The notes beneath the pieces were generated by a model. The model ran no database searches and was not told where the DNA came from. It saw nothing but the letters and a program-made list of their open reading frames with translations. This document shows, one piece after another, positions 52,638-60,765 of a stretch of 64,000 bases of DNA (positions are counted from its first letter, which is position 1; each line of letters opens with the position of its first letter). The stretch covers positions 434,001 through 498,000 of the forward strand of contig NZ_JABJRA010000001.1 of NCBI RefSeq assembly GCF_013155365.1, read 5' to 3'. The DNA comes from Nocardioides sp. zg-DK7169. GTDB taxonomy: Bacteria; Actinomycetota; Actinomycetes; Propionibacteriales; Nocardioidaceae. The position numbers and the translations under genes are program-made.

Positions 52638-53242
52638 GCGACCCGCTGCTCGGGGACTACCGCCCCGGCGACACCGTGCTGCACCGGCTCCCGGCCGGCG
52701 CCAAGCTGCTCGCCCTGGCGGTCGGCGGCACCGTCGTCGCGCTGCGCTCGCCGACGATCGGCCTGGTCGCGCTCGCGGTCTCGCTGGTCCTCGTGGCAGT
52801 GTCCGGCATGGGCCTGCGCCGCACCCTGCGCGCGCTGCGGCGGATCGCCGTGGTCGTCGTCCTGCTCGGCGCGTTCGCGGTCTGGCAGCACGGCTGGTGG
52901 CGCGCGGTCGAGTCGGTCGCCGACCTGGTGGCCCTGGTGCTGGCCGCGACGGTGCTCACCGCGACCACCTCGGTCGACGAGCTGCTCGACACCCTCACCC
53001 GGCTGCTGCGCCCCCTGCGCCGGCTCGGGGTGGACCCGGAGACCGTCGCGCTGGCGTTCTCGCTGACCCTGCGCGCCATCCCGACCACCCTGGAGATCGC
53101 CCGGGAGACCCGGCAGGCCGCCATCGCCCGCGGCCTGCAGCGCGACCCGCGCGCCCTGCTCGTCCCGCTGGTGATCCGCGTCGTCGCCGAGGCGCGCAGC
53201 ACCGGCCAGGCGCTCCAGGCCCGCGGGATCGGCGAGGACTGA
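52634..53242 (+). CDS. bioN: Energy-coupling factor transmembrane protein BioN (T component)
   Basis: BioN couples the ATPase to the BioY substrate-binding subunit. The 202 residues contain about four to five membrane helices and the cytoplasmic coupling-helix motif AIARGLQRD, with a related motif ALQARGIGED at the C-terminus. LHRLPAGAKLLAL near the start is a family feature. It is the last gene of bioYMN and is followed by a strong hairpin. A biotin-specific role is taken from the operon. Confidence 0.92.
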   Translation: MSDPLLGDYRPGDTVLHRLPAGAKLLALAVGGTVVALRSPTIGLVALAVSLVLVAVSGMGLRRTLRALRRIAVVVVLLGAFAVWQHGWWRAVESVADLVALVLAATVLTATTSVDELLDTLTRLLRPLRRLGVDPETVALAFSLTLRAIPTTLEIARETRQAAIARGLQRDPRALLVPLVIRVVAEARSTGQALQARGIGED

Positions 53243-53243
53243 G

Positions 53244-53274
53244 TCCTGCGCCGCGCGGGTCGCGCGGCGCAGGA
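53244..53274. terminator. Hairpin between convergent bioN and the NTF2-like gene
   Basis: TCCTGCGCCGCGCG (53244-53257) pairs with CGCGCGGCGCAGGA (53261-53274) around a 3-base loop. It occupies nearly the whole gap between two convergent genes and can act in both directions. Confidence 0.85.
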
Positions 53275-53277
53275 GCC

Positions 53278-53727
53278 TCAGGGCTGGGCGGGCTCGACCA
53301 GCCAGTCACCGGTGCCGTACGGGTCCTCCAGCGGCTGCGAGCCGTGCTCGTGGACGATCCGCCAGACCCGGTCCTCACGGCGGCGCACCACCCAGGTCAT
53401 CCGCATGGGCAGCGGGCGCGGCTTGCCGTCGCCCTCGAACTGGTACTCGATGACGCCGCACACGGTGGCGAGGTCACCGCTCTCGAAGACCGCGGGCCCC
53501 TCGGTCCAGCGCCAGTCGAGCAGCCGGATGGGGGCTTGGAAGTAGTCCCGCCAGCCCTGGTGGATGCGTTCTCCGCCCTTGTTGGTCCAGCGGGGGCCCT
53601 CGACGAAGACGTAGGTGTCCTCCGCCTCGTCGAAGCAGTCGAGCACCCCCTCGAGGCTGCGGTCGCGCAGCGAGTCCAGCATCAGGGTCGCGGTGTCCAG
53701 CGGGGTTCGTTCGGGCGAAGCGATCAT
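53278..53727 (-). CDS. SnoaL/NTF2-like fold protein
   Basis: This 149-residue protein has the cone-shaped NTF2/SnoaL pattern: an N-terminal helix (TLMLDSLRDRSLEGVLDCFD), FVEGPRWTNKGGERIHQGW, and beta strands ending WVVRRREDRVWRIVHEHGSQP. The late WRIVHEH is typical of ketosteroid-isomerase-like members. Such proteins bind or isomerise small molecules, and its ligand is unknown. It lies 64 bases downstream of the peptide-binding lipoprotein gene on the same strand and may share its transcript. Confidence 0.8.
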   Translation of the reverse strand: MIASPERTPLDTATLMLDSLRDRSLEGVLDCFDEAEDTYVFVEGPRWTNKGGERIHQGWRDYFQAPIRLLDWRWTEGPAVFESGDLATVCGVIEYQFEGDGKPRPLPMRMTWVVRRREDRVWRIVHEHGSQPLEDPYGTGDWLVEPAQP

Positions 53728-53791
53728 GGGGTGCCCCTCTCGGGCTCGGTGATGGAGGAGCCGCAGGCCGGAGCGCCAGCGGCCGGGGTGA

Positions 53792-55378
53792 CTAGTCGGC
53801 GAGCCAGGCGCGGTCGAGGTCGCGGAGGCTGAACAGCGACGAGGCGGTGTGGCCCTTCAACCGGTGCGAGTAGGCCTCGACGTAGCGGGCCGTGACGGTC
53901 GGGATCAGCGGCACGACCTCGAGCTCGCGCTCCTGGACCGCACGCCACGCCGCGTCCGGGTCCTCGGGCGCGCCGATGGCCTCGACGAGAAGGCGGTCCA
54001 GCTCGGCGTCCGCGAACCCGGTGTAGTTGGCGCGCGACTCCGAGTGCAGGGAGGAGAAGGCGTAGATCGGCGTGTAGCCCGAGGAGAGACCGGCCTCGAC
54101 GTTGAGCATCATCAGGTCGAACTCGCCCGAGACCAGCTTGGGCATGTAGGCGGCCGACTCCTGCGGGGACAGCGTCGCGTCCAGGCCCAGCTCGCGCAGG
54201 TTGGCCTGGATGACCGTGCCCAGCGAGATGCTCAACGGCTCGTTGCGCACGATCAGCTCGATCCTCGTGCCCTCCGGCACCCCGGACTCGGCCAGCGCGG
54301 CGCGGGCCTGCTCGAGGTCGGCGGCGTCGCCGTAGGTGCCGCCCAGCTCGGCGTCCCAGTGCGGCGTACCGTCCGCCAGGACGGTGGAGGCCGGTTCGGC
54401 CACGCCCTGGAACACGGTGTCGACGAGCTTGCCACGGTCGATGGCCCACGCGACCGCGCGGCGGAACGCCGGGTCGGCGCTGGGCCTGCCCGCCGCCATC
54501 GACGGGAAGATCGTCGGCATCAGCGCCGACCGGGAGGTCACCTCGACCTCGACGTCCCTCTTCTCCAGGTTGCTCACCTGGTTGAACGGCACCATCGGCA
54601 TGATGTCGGCCGCGCCGCCGACGAGGTTGGCCATCCGGGCGGCGTCCTCGGAGACGGTGCGCATCACGACACCGTCGAGGTAGGGCTGGTCCGCGACGAA
54701 GTAGTCGTCGTTGCGCTCCAGCTCCACCTGGACGCCCTGGTCCCAGGCGACGAACTTGAACGGCCCGGTGCCCATCATGGTGCGGGCGTAGGTGTCGGAG
54801 GGCAGGTACGGCTGCTCGCTGGAGATGATCGGGACCTGGGCGAGGACGCCGGCCAGGACGTCGTGACGGCGCGCGAGCGTCACGACGACGGTCTGCTCGT
54901 CGGGGGTGTCGACCTGCGTGATCGGGGAGAGCCCGGCGAACCAGATGGAGGCGTTCTCCGGGTCGAGCACGGTCTCGATGGTGAACGCGACGTCCTCGGC
55001 GCCCAGCGGCGTGCCGTCGTGGAAGCTCACGCCCTCCCGGATCGGGATCGTGACGGTCAGACCGTCCTTGCTGAGGCGCGGCGGGGCCGTGGCCAGCTCG
55101 TTCTCGAGCTCGCCCTCCTCGGTCCAGCGGTACAGCGTGTTGTAGACGAGTCCGACCAGGTTGTAGGTCGCGAAGACGTTGTACTTCAACGGGTCGAGGC
55201 TGGTCGGGTTGGCCACCCAGTCGATCGTGACGGTGCCGCCACGCTGGGGCGATCCGTCGGACCCGGCCCCACCTCCTCCGCCCTGGCCCCCGGAGCCACA
55301 CCCCGCGAGGACGAGCGCCAAGGCGCTCCCCACGATCACCGAGCGCCCGAGATGACGCCACCTGCGCCGAGCACGCAT
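53792..55378 (-). CDS. Extracellular solute-binding lipoprotein, family 5 (peptide/opine type), orphan
   Basis: This 528-residue protein has a signal peptide (RARRRWRHLGRSVIVGSALAL) and a lipobox ALVLAGCGSGG, so it is anchored to the membrane by lipid. A Gly-rich linker is followed by the SBP_bac_5 fold with GGTVTIDWVANPTSLDPLKYN, PIREGVSFHDGTPLGAEDVAF and MMGTGPFKFVAWDQG. ATG 55378 has AAGGAG 6 bases upstream. No permease or ATPase gene lies nearby, so it must use a transporter encoded elsewhere. A promoter and a palindromic operator precede it. Confidence 0.92.
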   Translation of the reverse strand: MRARRRWRHLGRSVIVGSALALVLAGCGSGGQGGGGGAGSDGSPQRGGTVTIDWVANPTSLDPLKYNVFATYNLVGLVYNTLYRWTEEGELENELATAPPRLSKDGLTVTIPIREGVSFHDGTPLGAEDVAFTIETVLDPENASIWFAGLSPITQVDTPDEQTVVVTLARRHDVLAGVLAQVPIISSEQPYLPSDTYARTMMGTGPFKFVAWDQGVQVELERNDDYFVADQPYLDGVVMRTVSEDAARMANLVGGAADIMPMVPFNQVSNLEKRDVEVEVTSRSALMPTIFPSMAAGRPSADPAFRRAVAWAIDRGKLVDTVFQGVAEPASTVLADGTPHWDAELGGTYGDAADLEQARAALAESGVPEGTRIELIVRNEPLSISLGTVIQANLRELGLDATLSPQESAAYMPKLVSGEFDLMMLNVEAGLSSGYTPIYAFSSLHSESRANYTGFADAELDRLLVEAIGAPEDPDAAWRAVQERELEVVPLIPTVTARYVEAYSHRLKGHTASSLFSLRDLDRAWLAD

Positions 55379-55407
55379 GGACCACTCCTTCACTTGTTTC
55401 GTCACGC

Positions 55408-55420
55408 GGAACAATGTTCC
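55408..55420. promoter_or_regulatory. Palindromic operator before the orphan binding-protein gene
   Basis: GGAACA-A-TGTTCC is a perfect inverted repeat, with a further CG pair outside after one mismatch. It lies 30 bases before the start codon, just downstream of the predicted transcription start. TGGAAC/GTTCCA-type palindromes are common for IclR and related regulators. The cognate regulator is not in the immediate neighbourhood. Confidence 0.6.
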
Positions 55421-55433
55421 ACGGCGTGGAAGG

Positions 55434-55463
55434 AGGCTAAGGCGCCATCGTGATCTGCGTCAA
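55434..55463 (-). promoter_or_regulatory. Promoter of the orphan binding-protein gene
   Basis: On the minus strand TTGACG (55463-55458) and TAGCCT (55439-55434) are 18 bases apart. The expected transcription start is near 55427, placing the palindrome at 55408-55420 in the early transcribed region, a repressing position. Confidence 0.55.
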
Positions 55464-55564
55464 CAGTCAGGTCGCGTCCGCTGTCCGCGGCTGCGCGCGG
55501 GGTCGGCGCAGCCGCTCACCCGGCGAGGGTGGGCCCGCTCAGCGCGACGGTGTGCGCAGGACCC

Positions 55565-56053
55565 TCAGCGCGACGGCGTGAGGAGGAACGGCGTGCCGGG
55601 CGCACGCCGCAGCACCGGGGCGTCCACCCAGGTCATCCCGAGCAGCGTGCCGTCGGGGCGAAGCCGCAGCTCGTCGCGCACCCAGCGCCACGGACGCCGC
55701 GCGTCGGCGGCGTAGGCGACCACGACAGCGGGGCGCCCGTCGGCGAAGGACGCCCCGATGCTCGCCCGCATGGCCAGGACCTCCTCCGTCGCGCCGTCGC
55801 GACGGCGTACGACGTTGGCGCCGGCGATCCCGTCACCGTCGGCACCGTCGTCGCGGAACCGCTTGCCCTGCCAGCGCGGCAGCCCGACCAGGCCGAGGCC
55901 CAGCGGGGCGACGCGGGTCAGCGGGCGCGCGAACGACGCCCGGAGGTCGCCGGACACCTCGGCGCGCAGGTCCGCGAGGCCGGGGGCGGGCAGGTCGCCC
56001 CACTCCCGCGCCAGCGCGAGCACGCCGACGCCGCCCTGCGGGGCCACGCTCAC
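55565..56053 (-). CDS. Uncharacterised protein coupled to an amidase
   Basis: This protein of about 162 residues starts at GTG 56053, overlapping the amidase stop (GTGA). It reads [20 protein letters not shown] and later LPRWQGKRFRDDG, MRASIGASFADGRPAVVVAY and WRWVRDELR. I recognise no family. No signal peptide or membrane helix is visible. The block RWQGKRF faintly recalls GXWXG-type domains, but I would not assign it. Coupling suggests a role with the amidase. Confidence 0.65.
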   Translation of the reverse strand: MSVAPQGGVGVLALAREWGDLPAPGLADLRAEVSGDLRASFARPLTRVAPLGLGLVGLPRWQGKRFRDDGADGDGIAGANVVRRRDGATEEVLAMRASIGASFADGRPAVVVAYAADARRPWRWVRDELRLRPDGTLLGMTWVDAPVLRRAPGTPFLLTPSR

Positions 56054-57462
56054 CACCCGGGCGCCGTACGGTGCGCCCACGGCGCCGCGGCCTCGATCTG
56101 CGCGGAGACCGAGAGCAGCAGCTCCTCCTCGGCCGGGCGGGCCGCGAGCATCACGCCGACCGGCAGGTCGTCGGGCGTCCAGTGCAGCGGCAGCGAGACC
56201 GCGGGCATCCCGGTGACGTTCCAGGCCGAGGTCCACGGGGTGAATGCCTTCTGCGCCTCGAAGTCGCGCTCCGGGTCGGCGTCGTCGCGCAGCGCGCCGA
56301 CCGGGACCGGCGGGGAGGCGAGCGTCGGGGTCAGCACCAGGTCGTACGGCGCGAGCGCGACGAGCGCCTCGGCGGCGTAGCGGCGCAGCGCGCCGATGGC
56401 GAGGCCGAACTCGGGACCGCTCACGGCCCGGCCGCGCTCGGTGAGCCAGCGGGTCAGCGGCCGCAACCGGTCCTCGCGCCCGGCGGGGGCGGTGGACAGC
56501 GCGGTCAGCACCGCCCAGCAGGTCTCGAAGACGGGGACCGCCTCCGGTGGCAGCGGCACCGCGACGTCCTCCACCTCGTGGCCCAGCGACTCCAACAGGC
56601 GCGAGGCGTACTCCCAGGCGCGCACGCACTCCGGGTCGACCGAGACCTCGGAGATCACCGGCGCGACGAACCGGGCCACCCGCAGCCGGCCCGGCTCCCT
56701 GTCGCAGGCCGCGAGGAACGACCCGCCCGGCGCGGGCGCCCAGGACGGATCGCCGGCGCGCCGCCCGGCGAGCACGTCGAGCAGCGCGGCGGCGTCGCGG
56801 ACCGTGCGCGCGATCGAGCCGGCGGTGCCGAGCCCGATCGGGTCGCCGTACATCGGATAGCCGCTGATCCGCCCGCGGCTGGGCTTGAGCCCGACCAGGC
56901 CGCAGCAGGAGGCGGGGATCCGGATCGAGCCACCCCCGTCCGAGCCCTGCGCGAGCGGCACCAGCCCGGCCGCCACCGCCGCGGCGGCACCGCCGGAGGA
57001 GCCGCCGGCCGTGCGGGTGCGGTCCCAGGGAGTCACGGCGGGCGGGGCGACGTCGGGCTCGGTGTAGCAGGGCGAGCCGAACTCCGGCGTGTTGGTCTTG
57101 CCGAGGCTGACCAGGCCCGCGGCCTCGATGGCCAGGGTCACCGCGTCGGAGACCTCCGGTACGTGGTCGTCGTACGCCGCGGAGCCGAAGGTGGTGCGGA
57201 CGCCCGCGGTGAGGTTGAGGTCCTTGATCGCGGTCGGGACGCCGTACAGCGGGCCGGTCGCCTCGCCCGGTCCGGGGACGCCCGGGCCGAGGTCGCGCGC
57301 GGCCCGGCGGGCGCGGTCGGGAGTGAGCGTGACGAACGCGCCGACCGAGTCGAGCCGGTCGGCGCGTTCGAGGTAGTGCTCGGTGAGCTCGAGGGGCGAC
57401 ACCTCGCGGCGCCGCACCAGCTCGCCCTGCTCGAGCGCCGTCAGGTCGTGGAGGTCGGCCAT
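56050..57462 (-). CDS. Amidase-signature-family amidohydrolase
   Basis: This 470-residue enzyme hydrolyses an amide bond using the Ser-cisSer-Lys triad. The catalytic Lys lies in [17 protein letters not shown], the cis-Ser in [20 protein letters not shown], and the nucleophile in [21 protein letters not shown] family C-terminal pattern ([16 protein letters not shown]) is present. It is not beside gatB or gatC, so a GatA role is unlikely. The real substrate is unknown. A downstream gene of unknown function is coupled to it. Confidence 0.92.
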   Translation of the reverse strand: MADLHDLTALEQGELVRRREVSPLELTEHYLERADRLDSVGAFVTLTPDRARRAARDLGPGVPGPGEATGPLYGVPTAIKDLNLTAGVRTTFGSAAYDDHVPEVSDAVTLAIEAAGLVSLGKTNTPEFGSPCYTEPDVAPPAVTPWDRTRTAGGSSGGAAAAVAAGLVPLAQGSDGGGSIRIPASCCGLVGLKPSRGRISGYPMYGDPIGLGTAGSIARTVRDAAALLDVLAGRRAGDPSWAPAPGGSFLAACDREPGRLRVARFVAPVISEVSVDPECVRAWEYASRLLESLGHEVEDVAVPLPPEAVPVFETCWAVLTALSTAPAGREDRLRPLTRWLTERGRAVSGPEFGLAIGALRRYAAEALVALAPYDLVLTPTLASPPVPVGALRDDADPERDFEAQKAFTPWTSAWNVTGMPAVSLPLHWTPDDLPVGVMLAARPAEEELLLSVSAQIEAAAPWAHRTAPGW

Positions 57463-57497
57463 GCGCAGACGCTAGCCGACCTCCCGGCCCGGACGGG

Positions 57498-58043
57498 TCA
57501 GGCCGCGGCGGTCTCGGAGTAGTCGACCAGCGCCTGCACGGCCGCCTGGAGCTTGCCGAAGACCTCGGCGTCGTTGAGGACGTCGACCTCGAGGGCGGAC
57601 TGGGAGACGGTGACGTCCTCGAGCACGACCGCGCCGGCGATGTTGGCCGAGCGGGCGGTGTCGTTGTGCGCCCACTTGCCGCCGTACGGCGTGGGGGTGG
57701 TGCCGATGACGGCGAACGGCTTGGCGCTGAGCGCGCCGGCGCCGTACGGGCGCGAGAGCCAGTCGATGGCGTTGTTGAGCACGGCGGGCATGGTGCCGTT
57801 GTACTCGGGGGTGACGACCAGGACGCGGTCGGCGTCGGCGACGGCCTGACGCACGGCGACCGCGGCGGCGGGAGCGTCACCCGCGTCGAGCTCCTCGTTG
57901 TAGAACGGCAGCTGGTCCAGGCCCTCGACGATCGAGAGGGTCACGCCCTCGGGGGCCTCGGCGGCGAGCTTCTCGGCGACCTTGCGGTTCAGCGAGTCGG
58001 CGCGCAGGCTGCCGACGAGGACGGCGACACGGATGGTGCTCAC
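57498..58043 (-). CDS. NADPH-dependent FMN reductase
   Basis: This 181-residue flavodoxin-like reductase carries VLVGSLRADSLNRKVAEKLA (phosphate-binding loop), TPEYNGTMPAVLNNAIDWLSRP and TTPTPYGGKWAHNDT. Members reduce FMN, quinones or azo compounds. The GTG start at 58043 has AGGAG 7 bases upstream. It diverges from a TetR-type regulator across a region with a clear palindrome, so it is probably induced by an electrophile or quinone sensed by that repressor. Confidence 0.93.
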   Translation of the reverse strand: MSTIRVAVLVGSLRADSLNRKVAEKLAAEAPEGVTLSIVEGLDQLPFYNEELDAGDAPAAAVAVRQAVADADRVLVVTPEYNGTMPAVLNNAIDWLSRPYGAGALSAKPFAVIGTTPTPYGGKWAHNDTARSANIAGAVVLEDVTVSQSALEVDVLNDAEVFGKLQAAVQALVDYSETAAA

Positions 58044-58086
58044 GATGGTGCTCCTTCGATCAGGGTCAGGTCTCAGTCGGACTAAA

Positions 58087-58100
58087 CGGACCGTGGTCCG
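58087..58100. promoter_or_regulatory. TetR-type operator between the FMN reductase and regulator genes
   Basis: CGGACC-GT-GGTCCG is a perfect 6-2-6 palindrome, flanked by AAA on the left and TTT on the right after one mismatched base. It lies 44 bases before the reductase start. Its form fits TetR-family operators of actinobacterial oxidoreductase genes. Confidence 0.7.
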
Positions 58101-58202
58101 CTTTCATTCCCTGGACCGGCCCGGACCGGGCGTGACCTGCGTCGCGCCGCTCGGGGGCGTTCTCGCCCGCGTCCTGGTCGGGCTCTCTAGGCTGGCCGCA
58201 CC

Positions 58203-58799
58203 ATGCCCGATCCCGACCTGCTGCCGCTGCTCGGCTCCGCCCCCGCGGAGCGCAGCGACGCCGCCCGCAACCGGGAGCGTCTGCTCGCGGCGGCCCACCG
58301 GCTGATCCGGGAGGACGGCCCGGAGCATCTCACGATGGAGGCGCTGGCCACCGCGGCCGGGGTCGGCAAGGGCACGGTGTTCCGCCGGTTCGGCTCGCGC
58401 GGAGGGCTGATGGCCGCCGTCCTGGACTTCTCCGAGGCCGAGTGGCAGGCCTCGGTGATCGCCGGCCCGCCGCCGCTGGGCCCGGGGGCCCCGCCCTGGG
58501 ACCGGCTGGTCGCCTTCGGGCGCTCCCGCCTGCAGCGCGTGCTGGAAGCGGCCGACCTGATCCAGGCCGCCGACTTCAGCAACGCGCGCTCCGCCGCCGT
58601 GCACTCCTTCACGGCGCTGCACGTGCGCTACCTGCTCGCCGAGCTGCACACCCCCGGCGACCTGCCGCTGCTGGCCACCGCGCTGCTGGCCCCGCTCGAG
58701 GAGCCGGTGCTGCACCGCCAGGTCACCCTCGAGGGGATCGACGTGGACCGCATCCACGCTGCCTGGGTGGACCTGGCCTCCCGCATCGTCGGCCGCTGA
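58203..58799 (+). CDS. TetR-family transcriptional regulator
   Basis: This 198-residue regulator has an N-terminal TetR helix-turn-helix: RNRERLLAAAHRLIREDG, then MEALATAAGVGKGTVFRRFG. The C-terminal ligand domain is not specific enough to name an inducer. It diverges from the FMN reductase gene and probably represses it through the palindrome at 58087-58100. The ATG has no strong Shine-Dalgarno, so a short or leaderless transcript is possible. Confidence 0.92.
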   Translation: MPDPDLLPLLGSAPAERSDAARNRERLLAAAHRLIREDGPEHLTMEALATAAGVGKGTVFRRFGSRGGLMAAVLDFSEAEWQASVIAGPPPLGPGAPPWDRLVAFGRSRLQRVLEAADLIQAADFSNARSAAVHSFTALHVRYLLAELHTPGDLPLLATALLAPLEEPVLHRQVTLEGIDVDRIHAAWVDLASRIVGR

Positions 58800-58815
58800 C
58801 CCCTCCCCCGCCTCG

Positions 58816-58875
58816 CCGAGTCCGCTCTTGTGGTTGCCCGAGTCGGCTCTCGTGGCGCGCCGAGTCGGCGGTTGG
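58816..58875 (-). repeat. A-type tandem repeat array behind the kinase gene (3 units)
   Basis: On the plus strand the cores CCGAGTCC, CCGAGTCG and CCGAGTCG start at 58816, 58838 and 58860, exactly 22 bases apart. Read on the minus strand they are the same CGACTCGG units as at the other three loci. The array lies distal to the kinase stop and directly behind the convergent TetR gene. Confidence 0.88.
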
Positions 58876-58906
58876 GACGCGACAGCCGGACCGGACGGTC
58901 ATGACC

Positions 58907-58966
58907 CTCGACTCACGTCGTACGAAGTCTCGACTCAACCGTCAGAAGTCTCGACTCAACCGTGGG
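58907..58966 (-). repeat. B-type tandem repeat array behind the kinase gene (3 units)
   Basis: On the minus strand the units read TTGAGTCGAGACTTCTGACG and close variants. Plus-strand cores CGACTCA start at 58909, 58931 and 58952 (spacings 22 and 21). The array begins about 10 bases past the kinase stop. CCCCAC precedes the first unit here, as it does behind the LCP gene at 39738-39743. Confidence 0.88.
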
Positions 58967-58972
58967 GCGGGA

Positions 58973-60706
58973 TCAGCGCGCGCCGTCGTCCCACGGCAGG
59001 GCCGGGCGGTCGGAGAGGCCGGCGAGCGGCTGGTCCACGCCCGGCGCCCAGCTCGGGCCGCCGTCCTGGAGCTGCCAGGCCAGCGTGCCGACCACCGCGA
59101 CGAGCACGGCGGCGGCCAGCACCCAGCTCGACCCCGAGGCCGCGGCCGGGTGGACCACCCGGGCCAGCGGACGGCGCACCCGGTTGCCGCCCGGACCGCA
59201 GGCCAGCGCGAGCGCCAGCACCGTGCCGCACACCACGAGCGTCGCCGGCAGGGCGGTGGCGAGGGCGTAGCAGACCAGTCCGGCGGCCGCGCTCAGCCCG
59301 ACGCTCCACAGCACGAGCACCAGCGTGCTCGGGATCGAGCGCACCAGCCCCCACGGGGCGCTGAGGAGCAGCTGGGGGCCGTCGTACCAGCGCCGCCCGC
59401 GCAGCCGGCGCCGCTCGCCGACCGCGCTGGCCGCGAGCGAGCCGCTGCGCAGCAGCCAGACCACGACGAGGACCGCGGCGGTGGCCAGCCAGGGGTACGC
59501 CGCGACGCCGACACCGACGCCGAGCGCCGCACCGCCCCACAGCACCGCGCGGCGGGCCCGCTCCGCGAAGCCGGCGCGCGGCGGCGCGAGCTCCTGCGGC
59601 TCGGCGTAGGGCCAGGGCTCCTCGTGCCAGGCCTGCTGCGGCACCGGGTGGACGGGCTCGTGGCCCGGCTCCTCGGCCCACGGCAGCACCTGGGTGGCGT
59701 GCTGGGTCTCGATCCGCGTGGGCGGCGGGTCGTGGCTCCACCCGTCGTCGGCCCAGTCCTCGTCGGCCGCGGGCGGCTCGGCGATCCGGTCGGTGGGCTG
59801 GTACGGCGCCTGCTGGGCGGCCAGTGCCAGCGGCACGGTGTGCAGGTCCTCGGCCGGGGGCGGAGGCGGCACCGGTGTGGTCGCGCGAGTGGTGCGCGGG
59901 CGCAGCCGGTGCAGCACGTCGGCCAGGCTCGGGCGGAACAGCGGGTCGGGGTCCAGGGCGGCCTCGACCAGTCCGCGCAGGTCCTCGGGGAGGTCGTCGG
60001 GCAGGCCGGTGACGTCGTGCTCGCCGCGGCGCACCCGGTCCATGATCGCCATCGCCGGGCCGCGGCCGAACGGCGGGCGGCCGGTGCCGGCGTAGGCGAC
60101 CGTGGCGGCCCAGGAGTGGATGTCGGAGGCGGCGGTGGCGTCCTCGCCGTAGAGGATCTCGGGGGCCAGGTAGCCCGGCGTGCCGAGCAGCCAGCCGGTG
60201 TGGGTCAGCCGCGGGTCGTCGGCGACGCGGGCCAGCCCGAAGTCGATGAGGATCGGCGTGCGGCCCTCCATCAGCACGTTGGAGGGCTTGATGTCGCGGT
60301 GCAGGACGCCGGCGGCGTGCACGCTCGCCACGCCCTCCGCGAGCCCCGCGGCGAACCAGATCAGGTCCGGCCCGCTGATCGGCCCCTCCTCCACGACGTG
60401 GTCGTGCAGCGAGAGACCCGGGACGTAGCGGGTCGCGACGTAGGGCACCTCGGCCCACGGGTCGGCGTCGAGGATCTCCGCGACCCAGCGGCTGCGGATC
60501 AGCTCCAGCGAGCTCACCTCGCGGGCCAGCCGGGCGCGCGCCTCGTCGTCGCCGACGATGTGCGGGCGCATCACCTTCAGCGCGACGCGGTGGCCGTCGG
60601 CGTGGCGGGCGAGGTGGACCACGCCCATGCCGCCCTCGCCGATCTTGGCGAGGAGGGTGTAGTCACCCACCGTCGCGGCGGCGCGGGAGGCCGGAAGCTC
60701 TGACAC
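58973..60706 (-). CDS. Serine/threonine protein kinase, membrane-associated
   Basis: This 577-residue Hanks-type kinase has its catalytic domain at about residues 15-275: IGEGGMGVVHLARH, Lys44 in VALKVM, HRDIKPSNVL (Asp138) and DFGLARV (155-157), followed by GTPGYLAPEI. A Pro/Glu/His-rich linker with acidic WADDGW-type stretches follows (about 285-400). The last third has four or more membrane helices. Unlike PknB it has no PASTA domains, so it is unlikely to sense muropeptides. The start is GTG 60706. Repeat arrays follow its stop. Confidence 0.93.
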   Translation of the reverse strand: MSELPASRAAATVGDYTLLAKIGEGGMGVVHLARHADGHRVALKVMRPHIVGDDEARARLAREVSSLELIRSRWVAEILDADPWAEVPYVATRYVPGLSLHDHVVEEGPISGPDLIWFAAGLAEGVASVHAAGVLHRDIKPSNVLMEGRTPILIDFGLARVADDPRLTHTGWLLGTPGYLAPEILYGEDATAASDIHSWAATVAYAGTGRPPFGRGPAMAIMDRVRRGEHDVTGLPDDLPEDLRGLVEAALDPDPLFRPSLADVLHRLRPRTTRATTPVPPPPPAEDLHTVPLALAAQQAPYQPTDRIAEPPAADEDWADDGWSHDPPPTRIETQHATQVLPWAEEPGHEPVHPVPQQAWHEEPWPYAEPQELAPPRAGFAERARRAVLWGGAALGVGVGVAAYPWLATAAVLVVVWLLRSGSLAASAVGERRRLRGRRWYDGPQLLLSAPWGLVRSIPSTLVLVLWSVGLSAAAGLVCYALATALPATLVVCGTVLALALACGPGGNRVRRPLARVVHPAAASGSSWVLAAAVLVAVVGTLAWQLQDGGPSWAPGVDQPLAGLSDRPALPWDDGAR

Positions 60707-60765
60707 AGGTCGGAATCTACCTGCGCCGGGCCGGTCTCCGCGCCACCGCCGCGACGTCGACGGGC

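Noticed and set aside
55377..55715. A plus-strand 112-codon frame upstream of the orphan binding-protein gene
   Set aside because: It runs through the promoter and operator region, is Arg/Ser-rich without motifs, and overlaps the uncharacterised minus-strand gene.
58812..58990. A possible small gene in the repeat region between the TetR and kinase genes
   Set aside because: The open frames there simply translate the tandem repeats, and no Shine-Dalgarno or conserved protein pattern is visible.
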